Assembly: GCF_029962485.1 (NCBI RefSeq) | Contig: NZ_CP073637.1 | Coordinates: forward strand, 3,224,001 to 3,288,000 | Direction: 5' to 3' | DNA: 64,000 nt | Source: Burkholderia cepacia | Lineage (GTDB): Bacteria > Pseudomonadota > Gammaproteobacteria > Burkholderiales > Burkholderiaceae | Part shown: positions 7,761-15,476 of the stretch, one piece after another | Position numbering within the stretch: position 1 is the first letter of the stretch | Layout of the letters: each line of letters opens with the position of its first letter | Translations under genes and position numbers: made by a program | Notes under the pieces: generated by a model | Databases searched by the model: none | What the model was told of the DNA's origin: nothing | Seen by the model: the letters and a program-made list of their open reading frames with translations, nothing else

Positions 7761-9050
7761 TCAGACGCCGGCCGTCTCGGTCGGCGTGACTTCGCCGCCG
7801 CCCTTCAGCGCCTGGCGCAGCTTGTTGCGGTCGAGCTCCTTCTCCCATGCCGACACGACGACCGTCGCGACGCCGTTGCCGACGATGTTGGTCAGCGCGC
7901 GGCATTCGCTCATGAAGCGGTCGATGCCGAGGATCAGCACCATGCCCGACAGCGGGATCGTCGGCACGACGGCCAGCGTCGCGGCGAGCGTGATGAAGCC
8001 CGCGCCCGTCACACCGCTCGCGCCCTTCGACGTCAGCATCGCGACCGCCAGCAGCGTGAGCTGCTGCATCCACGTCAGTTCGATGTTGGTCGCCTGCGCG
8101 ATGAACAGCACGGCCATCGTCATGTAGATGTTGGTGCCGTCGAGGTTGAACGAATAGCCGGTCGGCACGACGAGGCCGACGACCGAACGCGAGCAGCCTG
8201 CCTTCTCGAGCTTTTCCATCAGCTGCGGCAGCGCGGCTTCCGACGAGCTCGTGCCGAGCACGATCAGCAGCTCTTCCTTGATGTACGACACGAAGCGGAT
8301 GATCGAGAAGCCCGTGAAGCGCGCGATCGTGCCGAGCACGACGAGCACGAACACGACCGACGTCAGGTAGAACGTGCCGATCAGCTTGAGCAGCGGCACC
8401 AGCGAGCCGACGCCGTACTTGCCGATCGTGAACGCCATCGCGCCGAACGCGCCGATCGGGGCCAGCTTCGTGACGATGTGCACGATGCCGAACAGCACGC
8501 GCGTGAGCCCGTCGATGAAGTCGGTGACGACGCGGCCGCGCTCGCCGAGGTGCGCAAGCACGCTGCCGAACAGCAATGCGATCAGCAGGATCTGCAGGAT
8601 TTCACCCTGCGCGAACGCGTCGACCATCGTGTTCGGGATGATGTGCATCAGGAAGTCGACCGTCGACTGCCCGTGCGCCTTCGCTGCGTACGACGCGACG
8701 GCCTTGCCGTCGAGCGTCGCCGGATCGATGTTGAAGCCGACGCCCGGACGCAGGATGTGCGTGGCCGCGAGGCCCAGCAGCAGCGCGAAGGTCGACACGA
8801 TCTCGAAGTACAGCAGCGCCTTGCCGCCGACGCGGCCCACCTTCTTCATGTCCTCCATGCCGGCGATGCCGGTGACGACCGTACAGAAGATGATCGGACC
8901 GATCACCATCTTGATCAGCTTGATGAAGCCGTCGCCGAGCGGCTTCATGTCGGTGGCGAGCGCCGGGTAGTAGTGGCCGAGGATCACGCCGACGATGATG
9001 GCGAAGATCACTTGCACATAGAGCACTTTGTAGAAGGGTTTCTTCTTCAC
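7761..9050 (-). CDS. dctA: C4-dicarboxylate/proton (cation) symporter DctA
   Basis: The protein has 429 residues, the same size as E. coli DctA (428). It belongs to the DAACS/glutamate transporter-like family. Signature features are the HP1 serine motif ([19 protein letters not shown]), [13 protein letters not shown] in TM7 and the HP2 region [13 protein letters not shown]. It imports succinate, fumarate and malate with protons. GTG at 9050 is chosen because the homologous N-terminus [13 protein letters not shown] starts there and CAGGAACC precedes it; the longer frame from 9173 crosses a GC hairpin. It leads the dctA-dctB-dctD order and has a sigma-54 promoter with a 215-nt leader. Confidence 0.95.
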   Translation of the reverse strand: MKKKPFYKVLYVQVIFAIIVGVILGHYYPALATDMKPLGDGFIKLIKMVIGPIIFCTVVTGIAGMEDMKKVGRVGGKALLYFEIVSTFALLLGLAATHILRPGVGFNIDPATLDGKAVASYAAKAHGQSTVDFLMHIIPNTMVDAFAQGEILQILLIALLFGSVLAHLGERGRVVTDFIDGLTRVLFGIVHIVTKLAPIGAFGAMAFTIGKYGVGSLVPLLKLIGTFYLTSVVFVLVVLGTIARFTGFSIIRFVSYIKEELLIVLGTSSSEAALPQLMEKLEKAGCSRSVVGLVVPTGYSFNLDGTNIYMTMAVLFIAQATNIELTWMQQLTLLAVAMLTSKGASGVTGAGFITLAATLAVVPTIPLSGMVLILGIDRFMSECRALTNIVGNGVATVVVSAWEKELDRNKLRQALKGGGEVTPTETAGV

Positions 9051-9117
9051 GATGGTTCCTGCTGAAGTGGATGAGCCGGTGGAAACGGCGTCACGCGCGC
9101 AGAAAGATGACGCTGAA

Positions 9118-9135
9118 GGGGGGCAATGCCCCCCC
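9118..9135 (-). promoter_or_regulatory. GC hairpin in the dctA leader
   Basis: A perfect stem GGGGGGC/GCCCCCC around AAT sits between the leader ORF stop (9182) and the dctA GTG (9050). There is no U-run on the mRNA strand, so it is not a classical terminator. It could affect ribosome passage, pausing or Rho access. Confidence 0.5.
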
Positions 9136-9181
9136 CTGGGCCATTCGCCTGCGCGGCTGCCGTGCCGCAACAAGCGATGCC

Positions 9182-9217
9182 TCAGGACATCCGACAGGGG
9201 AGGAAGGCATTGGTCAT
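9182..9217 (-). CDS. 11-codon leader ORF upstream of dctA
   Basis: The ORF reads [11 protein letters not shown] and is preceded by a near-ideal Shine-Dalgarno, AAGGAGA, 7 nt from its ATG, stronger than the one in front of dctA itself. It starts about 48 nt downstream of the predicted sigma-54 transcription start, so it would be the first translated frame in the dctA mRNA. It has no run of a single amino acid of the kind used in biosynthetic attenuators. The strong ribosome site and the downstream GC hairpin suggest translation-coupled control, but this is inference. Confidence 0.5.
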   Translation of the reverse strand: MTNAFLPCRMS

Positions 9218-9276
9218 CGATTGTCTCCTTGCTTGCTGTAGTAGTTCGGCCGGGGGGTGGCCGTGCGTTTTATATC

Positions 9277-9291
9277 GCAAGGTCGATGCCA
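9277..9291 (-). promoter_or_regulatory. Sigma-54 promoter of dctA
   Basis: The minus strand reads TGGCATCGACCTTGC, with GG and GC spaced by exactly 10 nt and close agreement to TGGCACG-N4-TTGC. The predicted start is near 9265. DctD, encoded downstream in the same cluster, carries an intact GAFTGA loop, which fits RpoN-dependent activation. Confidence 0.78.
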
Positions 9292-9352
9292 GGTTCCCGT
9301 AACCCCTCAAACCGTTGTTTTCATTGTATTTCTCATAATGCGGCAGGCAAGG

Positions 9353-9405
9353 AAATCCGGGTTTCCGGATTTCCGGAAAATATCCGTCCGGGGATTCGGA
9401 CGGAT
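9353..9405. promoter_or_regulatory. Paired dyads, likely DctD upstream activating sites
   Basis: Two perfect inverted repeats are present: AAATCCGG-GTTT-CCGGATTT (9353-9372), and ATCCGTCC/GGACGGAT arms (9382-9389 and 9398-9405). Their centres are 31 bp apart, about three helical turns, and lie near -98 and -129 from the predicted dctA start. That is the usual place and spacing for tandem dimer sites of a sigma-54 activator. Both share an ATCCG half-site. Confidence 0.6.
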
Positions 9406-9425
9406 GGGCGCATTCTTCCGATGAA

Positions 9426-11120
9426 TCAGTGTTGCACGGCCTCGCCCGCCAGCACCCCCGTCTGCGCATAAAACTCCTGCCGCTCAAACGCGTCACGCTC
9501 GCGCCGTGCGCGCTCGCCGCGATCCGCGAGCGAGCCGACGATGATCCCGATGAACGCGAGCGGCACCGACACGAGCGCCGGATTGTCGAGGAACACCGGC
9601 GCGTGCGCGTGGTGCAGCACGTCGACCCACACCGACTTCGACAACACCGTGAGCGTGACCGCCGACACGAGGCCGAGGCCGCCGCCGAGCACCGCGCCGC
9701 GCGTCGTCATCCCGCGCCAGAAGATCGACATCGCGAGCACCGGGAAATTCGCGCTCGCGGCCACCGCCGCGACGAGGCCGACCATGAACGCGACGTTCAC
9801 GTGCTCGAACAGGATCGACAGCCCGATCGCGATGGCCGACAGCACGATCGTCGCCGCGCGCGAGATGCGCATCTCGAGGCGCTCGTCGGGCTTGCCGCGC
9901 GCCCACATCTGCGCATACAGGTCGTGCGAGATCGTCGTCGCGCCGGCCAGCGTCAGGCCCGCGACCACCGCGAGGATCGTCGCGAACGTGACGGCCGCGA
10001 TGAATCCGTAGAACCAGTTTCCGCCGACCGCTTGCGCGAGCTTCACCGCGACCATGTTCGAGCCGCCGAGCAGGTCGTGCGTCAGGTTGAACGAGCCGTT
10101 GGCGCCCAGCTTGAAGAATTCCGGATGCTGCGCGAGCAGCACGATCGCCGAGAAGCCGATCACGAAGGTCAGCAGGTAGAAGTAGCCGATGAAACCGGTC
10201 GCGTAGAGCACCGACTTGCGCGCCTCCTTCGCGTTCGGCACCGTGAAGAAGCGCATCAGGATGTGCGGGAAGCCGGCCGTGCCGAACATCAGCGCGATGC
10301 CGAGCGACAGCGCGTTGGCCGGATCGCGGATCAGCTTGCCGGGGCCCATGATCGACAACGCGCCCGGATGCACGGCCACCGCGCGACGGAACATCTCGTC
10401 GACGCTGAAACCAAATTCGGCGAGCGCGAGCACGACGAGCACCGTCGCGCCGCACAGCAGCAGCACGGCCTTGATCACCTGCACCCAGGTCGTCGCGGTC
10501 ATCCCGCCGAAGAACACGTAGACGACCATCAGCACGCCGACGATCAGCTCGGCCGTGCCGTACGACAGCCCGAACAGCAGCTGGATCAGCTTGCCCGCGC
10601 CGACCATCTGCACGACGAGGTACAGCACGACGATGGTCAGCGAATTCGCGGACGTCAGTAGCCGGATCGGCCGCTGCGCGAAGCGGTACGCGACGACGTC
10701 GACGAACGTGAACTTGCCGAGGTTGCGCAGCGGCTCGGCGATCAGGAACATCACGAACGGCCAGCCGACCAGGAAGCCAATCGAGTAGATGAGCCCGTCG
10801 AAGCCGAACATGAACACCATGCCGGACAGCCCGAGGAACGACGCGGCCGACATGTAGTCGCCCGCGATCGCGAGCCCGTTCTGCAGCCCGGTGATGCCGC
10901 CGCCGGCCGTGTAGAAGTCGCGCGTCGAGCGCGTGCGGCGCGCGGCCCAGCGCGTGAGCGCGAGCGTCGCGAACACGAACGCGAAGAACATCCCGATCGC
11001 GACCGGGTTCAGTTCGACCTTGTCGGGCATCGGGCCCGCGACCGATACCGCGTGCGCGGCGGAGGAAAGGAGAGCTACGGGAACGGCCAGCGCGCCGAGC
11101 GCAATCGAGGTGCGTCGCAT
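9426..11120 (-). CDS. actP: Cation/acetate symporter ActP
   Basis: The protein has 564 residues and belongs to the sodium:solute symporter family. A signal-like first segment (MRRTSIALGALAVPVALLSS) is followed by about 13 membrane helices. Family marks include TRDFYTAGGGITGLQNGLAIAGDYMSAASFLG and the NPxxxG-like SSS core. ActP imports acetate, glycolate and other short monocarboxylates. ATG 11120 is chosen because GGAGG precedes it by 5 nt; the longer frame from 11198 would lie inside the DUF485 gene. It is 11 bp downstream of the DUF485 gene, the standard yjcH-actP pairing. Confidence 0.93.
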   Translation of the reverse strand: MRRTSIALGALAVPVALLSSAAHAVSVAGPMPDKVELNPVAIGMFFAFVFATLALTRWAARRTRSTRDFYTAGGGITGLQNGLAIAGDYMSAASFLGLSGMVFMFGFDGLIYSIGFLVGWPFVMFLIAEPLRNLGKFTFVDVVAYRFAQRPIRLLTSANSLTIVVLYLVVQMVGAGKLIQLLFGLSYGTAELIVGVLMVVYVFFGGMTATTWVQVIKAVLLLCGATVLVVLALAEFGFSVDEMFRRAVAVHPGALSIMGPGKLIRDPANALSLGIALMFGTAGFPHILMRFFTVPNAKEARKSVLYATGFIGYFYLLTFVIGFSAIVLLAQHPEFFKLGANGSFNLTHDLLGGSNMVAVKLAQAVGGNWFYGFIAAVTFATILAVVAGLTLAGATTISHDLYAQMWARGKPDERLEMRISRAATIVLSAIAIGLSILFEHVNVAFMVGLVAAVAASANFPVLAMSIFWRGMTTRGAVLGGGLGLVSAVTLTVLSKSVWVDVLHHAHAPVFLDNPALVSVPLAFIGIIVGSLADRGERARRERDAFERQEFYAQTGVLAGEAVQH

Positions 11121-11131
11121 GTCGGCCTCCG

Positions 11132-11437
11132 TTACGAACGCTGCAGGATCGCGTCGACGCGGCGGTCGAACGCATGGTTCGCGCGCAGCACGTAGCACGC
11201 GGTCAGCCCGATCGCGACGAGGATGATCGCGACACCCGCGGCGATCCCGACCGTCGTCGTCGCGCCGCGGTACAGCGGCGCCGCGAGCACGTGCGGCGCG
11301 AGCGCGACGAGCAGGATGAAGCCGTAATACGTGGCGATCATCAGCGCCGTGAGCGTGAAGCTGAAGCGGCGCCGTGCGCGCACGAGTTGCCGGTAGTCAC
11401 GGCGCGCCGTGACCGATTCGATGACGGAAAGCTCCAT
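11132..11437 (-). CDS. yjcH: DUF485 inner membrane protein, ActP partner
   Basis: The protein has 101 residues with two hydrophobic segments (about 27-50 and 60-84) between a basic cytoplasmic N-terminus (RRDYRQLVRARRRFSF) and a charged C-terminus. This is the DUF485 layout. The family sits directly before actP in many proteobacteria and is presumed to assist or modify the symporter; its biochemical role is not established. AGGAG lies 8 nt before the ATG. The 5' side is unusual: six tandem hairpin repeats begin only 15 bp upstream of the start codon. Confidence 0.88.
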   Translation of the reverse strand: MELSVIESVTARRDYRQLVRARRRFSFTLTALMIATYYGFILLVALAPHVLAAPLYRGATTTVGIAAGVAIILVAIGLTACYVLRANHAFDRRVDAILQRS

Positions 11438-11451
11438 GGTGTCTGTCTCCT

Positions 11452-11736
11452 GTCGACCAGAGTTGGCGCTTTAGCGCTTACTCTGGTCCCATGCTTCGCG
11501 GTCGACTGGAGTTGGCGCTTTAGCGCCTTACTCTGGTCCCATGCTTCGCGGTCGACCAGAGTTGGCGCTTTAGCGCCTTACTCTGGTCCCATGCTTTGCG
11601 GTCGACCAGAGTTGGCGCTTTAGCGCTTACTCTGGTCCCATGCTTCGCGGTCGACCAGAGTTGGCGCTTTAGCGCTTACTCTGGTCCCATGCTTCGCGGT
11701 CGACCAGAGTTGGCGCTTTAGCGCCTGCTCCGGTCC
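11452..11736. repeat. Six tandem 49-50 bp dyad repeats upstream of yjcH-actP
   Basis: Units start at 11452, 11501, 11551, 11601, 11650 and 11699 (the last truncated and diverged). Each begins GTCGACCAGAGTTGGCGC, then has TTTAGCGC and ACTCTGG, and ends CCCATGCTTCGCG. Within each unit the arms CCAGAGT/ACTCTGG enclose a second stem GGCGCT/AGCGCC, so each copy can form a long hairpin in DNA or RNA. Copies differ by one base (a C in AGCGCC) and a few substitutions. The array fills the space up to the yjcH ribosome binding site. Confidence 0.92.
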
Positions 11737-11745
11737 CGCCGAGTG

Positions 11746-11765
11746 CCCTCGTCGTTTCGCGAGGG
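11746..11765 (-). terminator. Hairpin after the CoA-transferase gene
   Basis: CCCTCG/CGAGGG arms with an 8-nt loop lie about 87 bp after the stop of the CaiB/BaiF gene. There is no U-run. It may end the acyl-CoA operon transcript or be part of the leader of yjcH-actP. The remaining stretch 11766-11851 shows nothing I can name. Confidence 0.3.
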
Positions 11766-11851
11766 ATGTTTTGTGGATGGCCGGCGCGTCGACCGATCCG
11801 CCCGCGCCGCAGCGGAGAAAGGCAATCCGGTGAAAAGGACGATGCGTGCGG

Positions 11852-13057
11852 TCAGACCACCCGATCCGCACGCAGCCGCGCGACCTCGTCGGCCGACATC
11901 CCGAGCCAGCCGCCGAGCACCGCATCCGTATCGGCACCGAGCACCGGTGGCGCACCACGCACCGGCAGCCGTGCGCCGTCGAACCGGTACGGCGGCGCCA
12001 GCACGTCGACGCCGCCCGCGACCGGGTGCGGCTGCCGCGTAACGAGCCCCGCGCTCGTCGCGCGTTCCGACTTCAGCGCTTCGTGCAGCCCGAGCACTTC
12101 GCCACACGGAATGCCCGCGTCGGCGAGCGCCGCGAGCAACGTCGCGCGCGAGCGGCGCGCGAGTTCACGACGAATCTCGGGCAGCAGGTCGGCGCGATTC
12201 TCCGAGCGGCCGAGGTTGGTCTTGTAGCGCGCGTCGGCCGCGAGGTCGGGCCGCTCGATCGCGTCGCAAAAGCGTGCGAACTGCGTGTTGTTGCCGACCG
12301 TGATCACGAGCGGGCCGTCGCCCGCGTCGAACACGCCGTACGGCACGATCGACGGATGTGCGTTGCCGTAGCGCGGCGGGTCCTCGCCCATCAGCAGCGC
12401 GTCGAGCCCGTAGTAGGCGGTGATCATCAGCCCGCAGTCGAACAGCGCCATCTCGATGCGCCGCCCGCGCCCGGTTGCATGGCGTTCGTACAGCGCCGCG
12501 AGAATCGCCTGCGCCGAGTACATGCCGGTGAACAGGTCGACCGCCGCGACGCCGAACTTCAGCGGCGGCTGGCCGGCCTCGCCGTTCAGCGCCATCAGCC
12601 CGGCCTCGCCCTGCACGACGAGGTCGTAACCGGGCCGCGCGGCTTCGGCGCCCGACCGGTCGTAGCCGGAGATCGCGCAGTGCACGAGGCGCGGATTCAG
12701 TTCGGCCAGCGCGTCGTAGCCGAGCCCGAGCTTTTCCGCGCCGCCGAACTTGAAGTTGTGAAGCACCACGTCGGCCTGCGTGGCCAGCTCGCGCGCGAGC
12801 CGCCGCCCTTCGTCGGTCTGCAGGTCGAGACAGATCGAGCGCTTGCTGCGGTTCACACTGTTGAAATACGTGGTTTCGGTATCGCCGATCCTCAAGCCCC
12901 AGTCGCGCGTATCGTCGCCGCGCGCCGGATGCTCGACCTTGATCACTTCCGCGCCGAAATCGGCGAGCACCATCGCGCACCACGGGCCTGCCAGCACCCG
13001 CGAGAAATCGAGCACCTTCACGCCGGCCAGCGGCAATGCGCGCGATTCGTTCGTCAT
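11852..13057 (-). CDS. CaiB/BaiF (class III) CoA transferase
   Basis: The protein has 401 residues, typical for family III CoA transferases. The N-terminus LAGVKVLDFSRVLAGPWCAMVLADFGAEVIKVE is the family signature. The catalytic Asp is expected in AAVDLFTGMYSAQAI. These enzymes move CoA between organic acids without a ping-pong thioester on glutamate. In this operon it probably activates the acid that the acyl-CoA dehydrogenases and the FadB-like enzyme then degrade, or recycles CoA from the product. ATG 13057 is used because GGAGGAG precedes it; the upstream ATG at 13072 overlaps that ribosome site. The substrate cannot be told from sequence. Confidence 0.9.
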   Translation of the reverse strand: MTNESRALPLAGVKVLDFSRVLAGPWCAMVLADFGAEVIKVEHPARGDDTRDWGLRIGDTETTYFNSVNRSKRSICLDLQTDEGRRLARELATQADVVLHNFKFGGAEKLGLGYDALAELNPRLVHCAISGYDRSGAEAARPGYDLVVQGEAGLMALNGEAGQPPLKFGVAAVDLFTGMYSAQAILAALYERHATGRGRRIEMALFDCGLMITAYYGLDALLMGEDPPRYGNAHPSIVPYGVFDAGDGPLVITVGNNTQFARFCDAIERPDLAADARYKTNLGRSENRADLLPEIRRELARRSRATLLAALADAGIPCGEVLGLHEALKSERATSAGLVTRQPHPVAGGVDVLAPPYRFDGARLPVRGAPPVLGADTDAVLGGWLGMSADEVARLRADRVV

Positions 13058-13087
13058 CCTTGTCTCCTCCATTCGCGTCGTTCGTCT

Positions 13088-14224
13088 TTACTGTTTCGAC
13101 AGCGCGATATAGCGCGCGAGATGATGATCTTCATCGCCGAGCTGGTGATCGATCATCACGAGGCGCTTCGCGTAGTGCGACAGCGGCAGCTCCCACGTCA
13201 TCCCGATCCCGCCGTGCAGCTGGATGCTCTCCTCGGCGACGAGCGTGCCGATCCGGCCGATGCTGTATTTCGCGGCCGCCAGCGCGCGTTCGCGCACCGC
13301 GCGCGGCGCGTCGAGCTGCGCGGCCGCGTTGATCACGGCCGAGCGCGCCTGCTCGACTTCGAGCAGCAGGTCGGCCATCCGGTGCTGCAGCGCCTGGAAG
13401 CTGCCGATCGGCAGCCCGAACTGCTTGCGCGTGCGCAGGTACTCGAGCGTGTGCTCCTTCGCGACATCCATCGCGCCGAGCGCTTCCGCCGACAGCGCAA
13501 GCAGCCCGTAGCCGATCACGCGTTCGAGCAACCCGGCGCCCGCTTCGCCGTCGTGCGCGCCGAGCGCCGCGTCGGCCGACAGCGCGACATGCTCGAAGCG
13601 CACTTCGGCCGCGCGGCCGCCGTCGATCTTCCGGTAGTCGCGCAACGACACGCCCGATGCGTCGGCCGGCACGACGAACAGGCCGATGCCGGCCGCGTCG
13701 TCATCTGCGCCCGACACGCGCGCGCTGACGACGAAGAACGCCGCCTGCGCGGCCTGGTCGACGACACCCTTCGCGCCCGTCAGCACCCAGCCGTCGCCCG
13801 AGCGTTCGGCGCGCGTGCGCACGGTCGTCAGTTCGTAGTGCGAGCCCGGCTCGTCATGCGCGAACGCGGCGCTCGCGCTGCCGTCGATCAACGCCGCGAG
13901 CTTCTCTCGATGCGTGGCGCCGCCGGCGAGCGACAACGCGCGGCCCGCGAGCAGCGCGCCGAGAAACGGCTCGACGACGAGCCCGCGCCCGAGGCACTCG
14001 AACACCACGGCGATGTCGAAGCCCGCGCCGCCGAAACCGCCGTCGGCTTCCGCGAACAGCGCGCCGACCGTACCGAGTTCGGCAAAGCGCCGCCACATCG
14101 CGCGATCGAAGCCTTCGGCCGACTGCGCGATGCGATCGCGCACGGGGAACGCGTACTGTTCAGCGATGAAGCGGTTCAATGTGTCCGCCAGCATCCGGCG
14201 GTCTTCTGTGTGCTGGAAATCCAT
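13088..14224 (-). CDS. Acyl-CoA dehydrogenase, subunit/paralogue 1
   Basis: The protein has 378 residues with the acyl-CoA dehydrogenase fold: an N-terminal helical domain (MDFQHTEDRRMLADTLNRFI), a middle beta domain and a C-terminal helical domain ending with LHGGIGMTWELPLSHYAKRL, the FAD-contacting motif. It is shorter and more diverged than the next gene, resembling the smaller partner of paired dehydrogenases such as pimeloyl-CoA or steroid side-chain enzymes. It lies 14 bp after that gene. A heteromeric enzyme is an inference from this pairing. It is transcribed with the CoA transferase, 30 bp downstream. Confidence 0.9.
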   Translation of the reverse strand: MDFQHTEDRRMLADTLNRFIAEQYAFPVRDRIAQSAEGFDRAMWRRFAELGTVGALFAEADGGFGGAGFDIAVVFECLGRGLVVEPFLGALLAGRALSLAGGATHREKLAALIDGSASAAFAHDEPGSHYELTTVRTRAERSGDGWVLTGAKGVVDQAAQAAFFVVSARVSGADDDAAGIGLFVVPADASGVSLRDYRKIDGGRAAEVRFEHVALSADAALGAHDGEAGAGLLERVIGYGLLALSAEALGAMDVAKEHTLEYLRTRKQFGLPIGSFQALQHRMADLLLEVEQARSAVINAAAQLDAPRAVRERALAAAKYSIGRIGTLVAEESIQLHGGIGMTWELPLSHYAKRLVMIDHQLGDEDHHLARYIALSKQ

Positions 14225-14238
14225 CGTCGCGCTCCTCG

Positions 14239-15447
14239 TTACAGCCCGAGCATCATCTTCGCGATGATGTTCTTCTGGATCTCGTTCGAGCCGCCGAAGA
14301 TCGACAGCTTCCGGTTGTTGAAATACTGCTGCGCGGCGCTCGCGGCTTCGTCCGGGCCGACCGGCTCGCCGTCGTAATCGGCATCGAGCGCCTCATCGAC
14401 GAACGGCTGCGCGTACGGCCCCATCGCACGCCGCATCAGCGCCGTGATCTCCTGGCGGATCTGCGTGCCGCGGATCTTCAGCATCGAGCTTTCCGCGCCC
14501 GGTGCGCCGCCGCCCGCGACCGCGGCCAGCACGCGCAGGTTCGTCGTGCGCATGTTCTCGAGTTCGATCTCGACACGCGCGACGCGCGCCGCAAAGAACG
14601 GATCGTCCGCGAGCGGCCGGCCGTTCTTCGTGACCTTCGCGGCAACCGCGCGCAGCCGGTCGAGCGCGGCCGTCGAGAAGCCGATCCCGGCGATGTTGGT
14701 GCGCTCGTACGTGAGCAGGTATTTCGCGTAGGTCCAGCCGCGGTTCTCTTCGCCGACGAGGTTCTCCGCCGGCACGCGCACGTCGGTGAAGAACACCTCG
14801 TTCACCTCGTGTTCGCCGTCGAGCGTGATGATCGGGCGGACTTCGACGCCTGGCGTGTTCATGTCGATCAGCAGGAAGCTGATGCCTTCCTGCTTGCGCA
14901 CGTCGGTCGCGGTGCGCACGAGGCAGAAGATCATGTTTGCGTAGTGGCCGAGTGTGGTCCACGTCTTCTGGCCGTTCACGATGTAGTGCTCGCCCTGCGC
15001 GTCGAGCCCGCGCACCGCGCTCGTCTTCACCGCCGCGAGATCGGAACCGGCGCCCGGCTCCGAGTAGCCCTGACACCACCAGTCGGTGCCGTCGAGGATG
15101 CGCGGCAGCCAGCGGCGCTTCTGCGCTTCGTTGCCGTACTTGATCAGCACGGGGCCGAGCATGTTCACGCCGAACGGCACGATGCGCGGCGCACCCGCGA
15201 GCGCGCACTCGTTGTCGAACAGGAATTTCTGCGCGACGCTCCAGCCGGGGCCGCCGTATTCGCTCGGCCAGTGGCTCGCGAGCCAGCCGCGCGCGTTGAG
15301 GATCGCGTGCCATTCGCGCATGTCGTCGCGCGTGAGGTGCAGGCCGCCCTTCACCTTGCGCGCGATGCGCGCGGGCAATTCGGCTTGCAGGAAGCGCTGC
15401 ACTTCCGTGCGGAAAGCTTCCTCTTCAGGAGTGAAATTGAGGTCCAT
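14239..15447 (-). CDS. Acyl-CoA dehydrogenase, subunit/paralogue 2
   Basis: The protein has 402 residues. It begins MDLNFTPEEEAFRTEVQRFL and has WPSEYGGPGWS, the FAD-binding QGYSEPGAGSDLAAVKTSA and a C-terminal GGSNEIQKNIIAKMMLG, all standard for the family. It is closer to the pimeloyl-CoA/large-subunit type (FadE17/FadE28-like by pattern) than to straight-chain enzymes. It should introduce the alpha-beta double bond in an acyl-CoA, passing electrons to ETF. Its position directly after the FadB-like gene and next to a second dehydrogenase supports a dedicated beta-oxidation route for one unusual acid. Confidence 0.92.
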   Translation of the reverse strand: MDLNFTPEEEAFRTEVQRFLQAELPARIARKVKGGLHLTRDDMREWHAILNARGWLASHWPSEYGGPGWSVAQKFLFDNECALAGAPRIVPFGVNMLGPVLIKYGNEAQKRRWLPRILDGTDWWCQGYSEPGAGSDLAAVKTSAVRGLDAQGEHYIVNGQKTWTTLGHYANMIFCLVRTATDVRKQEGISFLLIDMNTPGVEVRPIITLDGEHEVNEVFFTDVRVPAENLVGEENRGWTYAKYLLTYERTNIAGIGFSTAALDRLRAVAAKVTKNGRPLADDPFFAARVARVEIELENMRTTNLRVLAAVAGGGAPGAESSMLKIRGTQIRQEITALMRRAMGPYAQPFVDEALDADYDGEPVGPDEAASAAQQYFNNRKLSIFGGSNEIQKNIIAKMMLGL

Positions 15448-15476
15448 CTTCGGTCCGTGGCGAATGCGGTTGGCGT

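Noticed and set aside
5057..7789. A 910-codon plus-strand open frame over dctB and dctD.
   Set aside because: Antisense shadow of genes with clear domains; low-complexity Arg/Ala/Asp composition.
9182..9496. A 104-codon protein gene on the minus strand upstream of dctA.
   Set aside because: It would begin upstream of the sigma-54 promoter and run through the activator dyads. Only its last 11 codons follow a good ribosome site.
11452..11736. CRISPR array.
   Set aside because: Repeats are directly contiguous with no unique spacers, and no cas genes are near.
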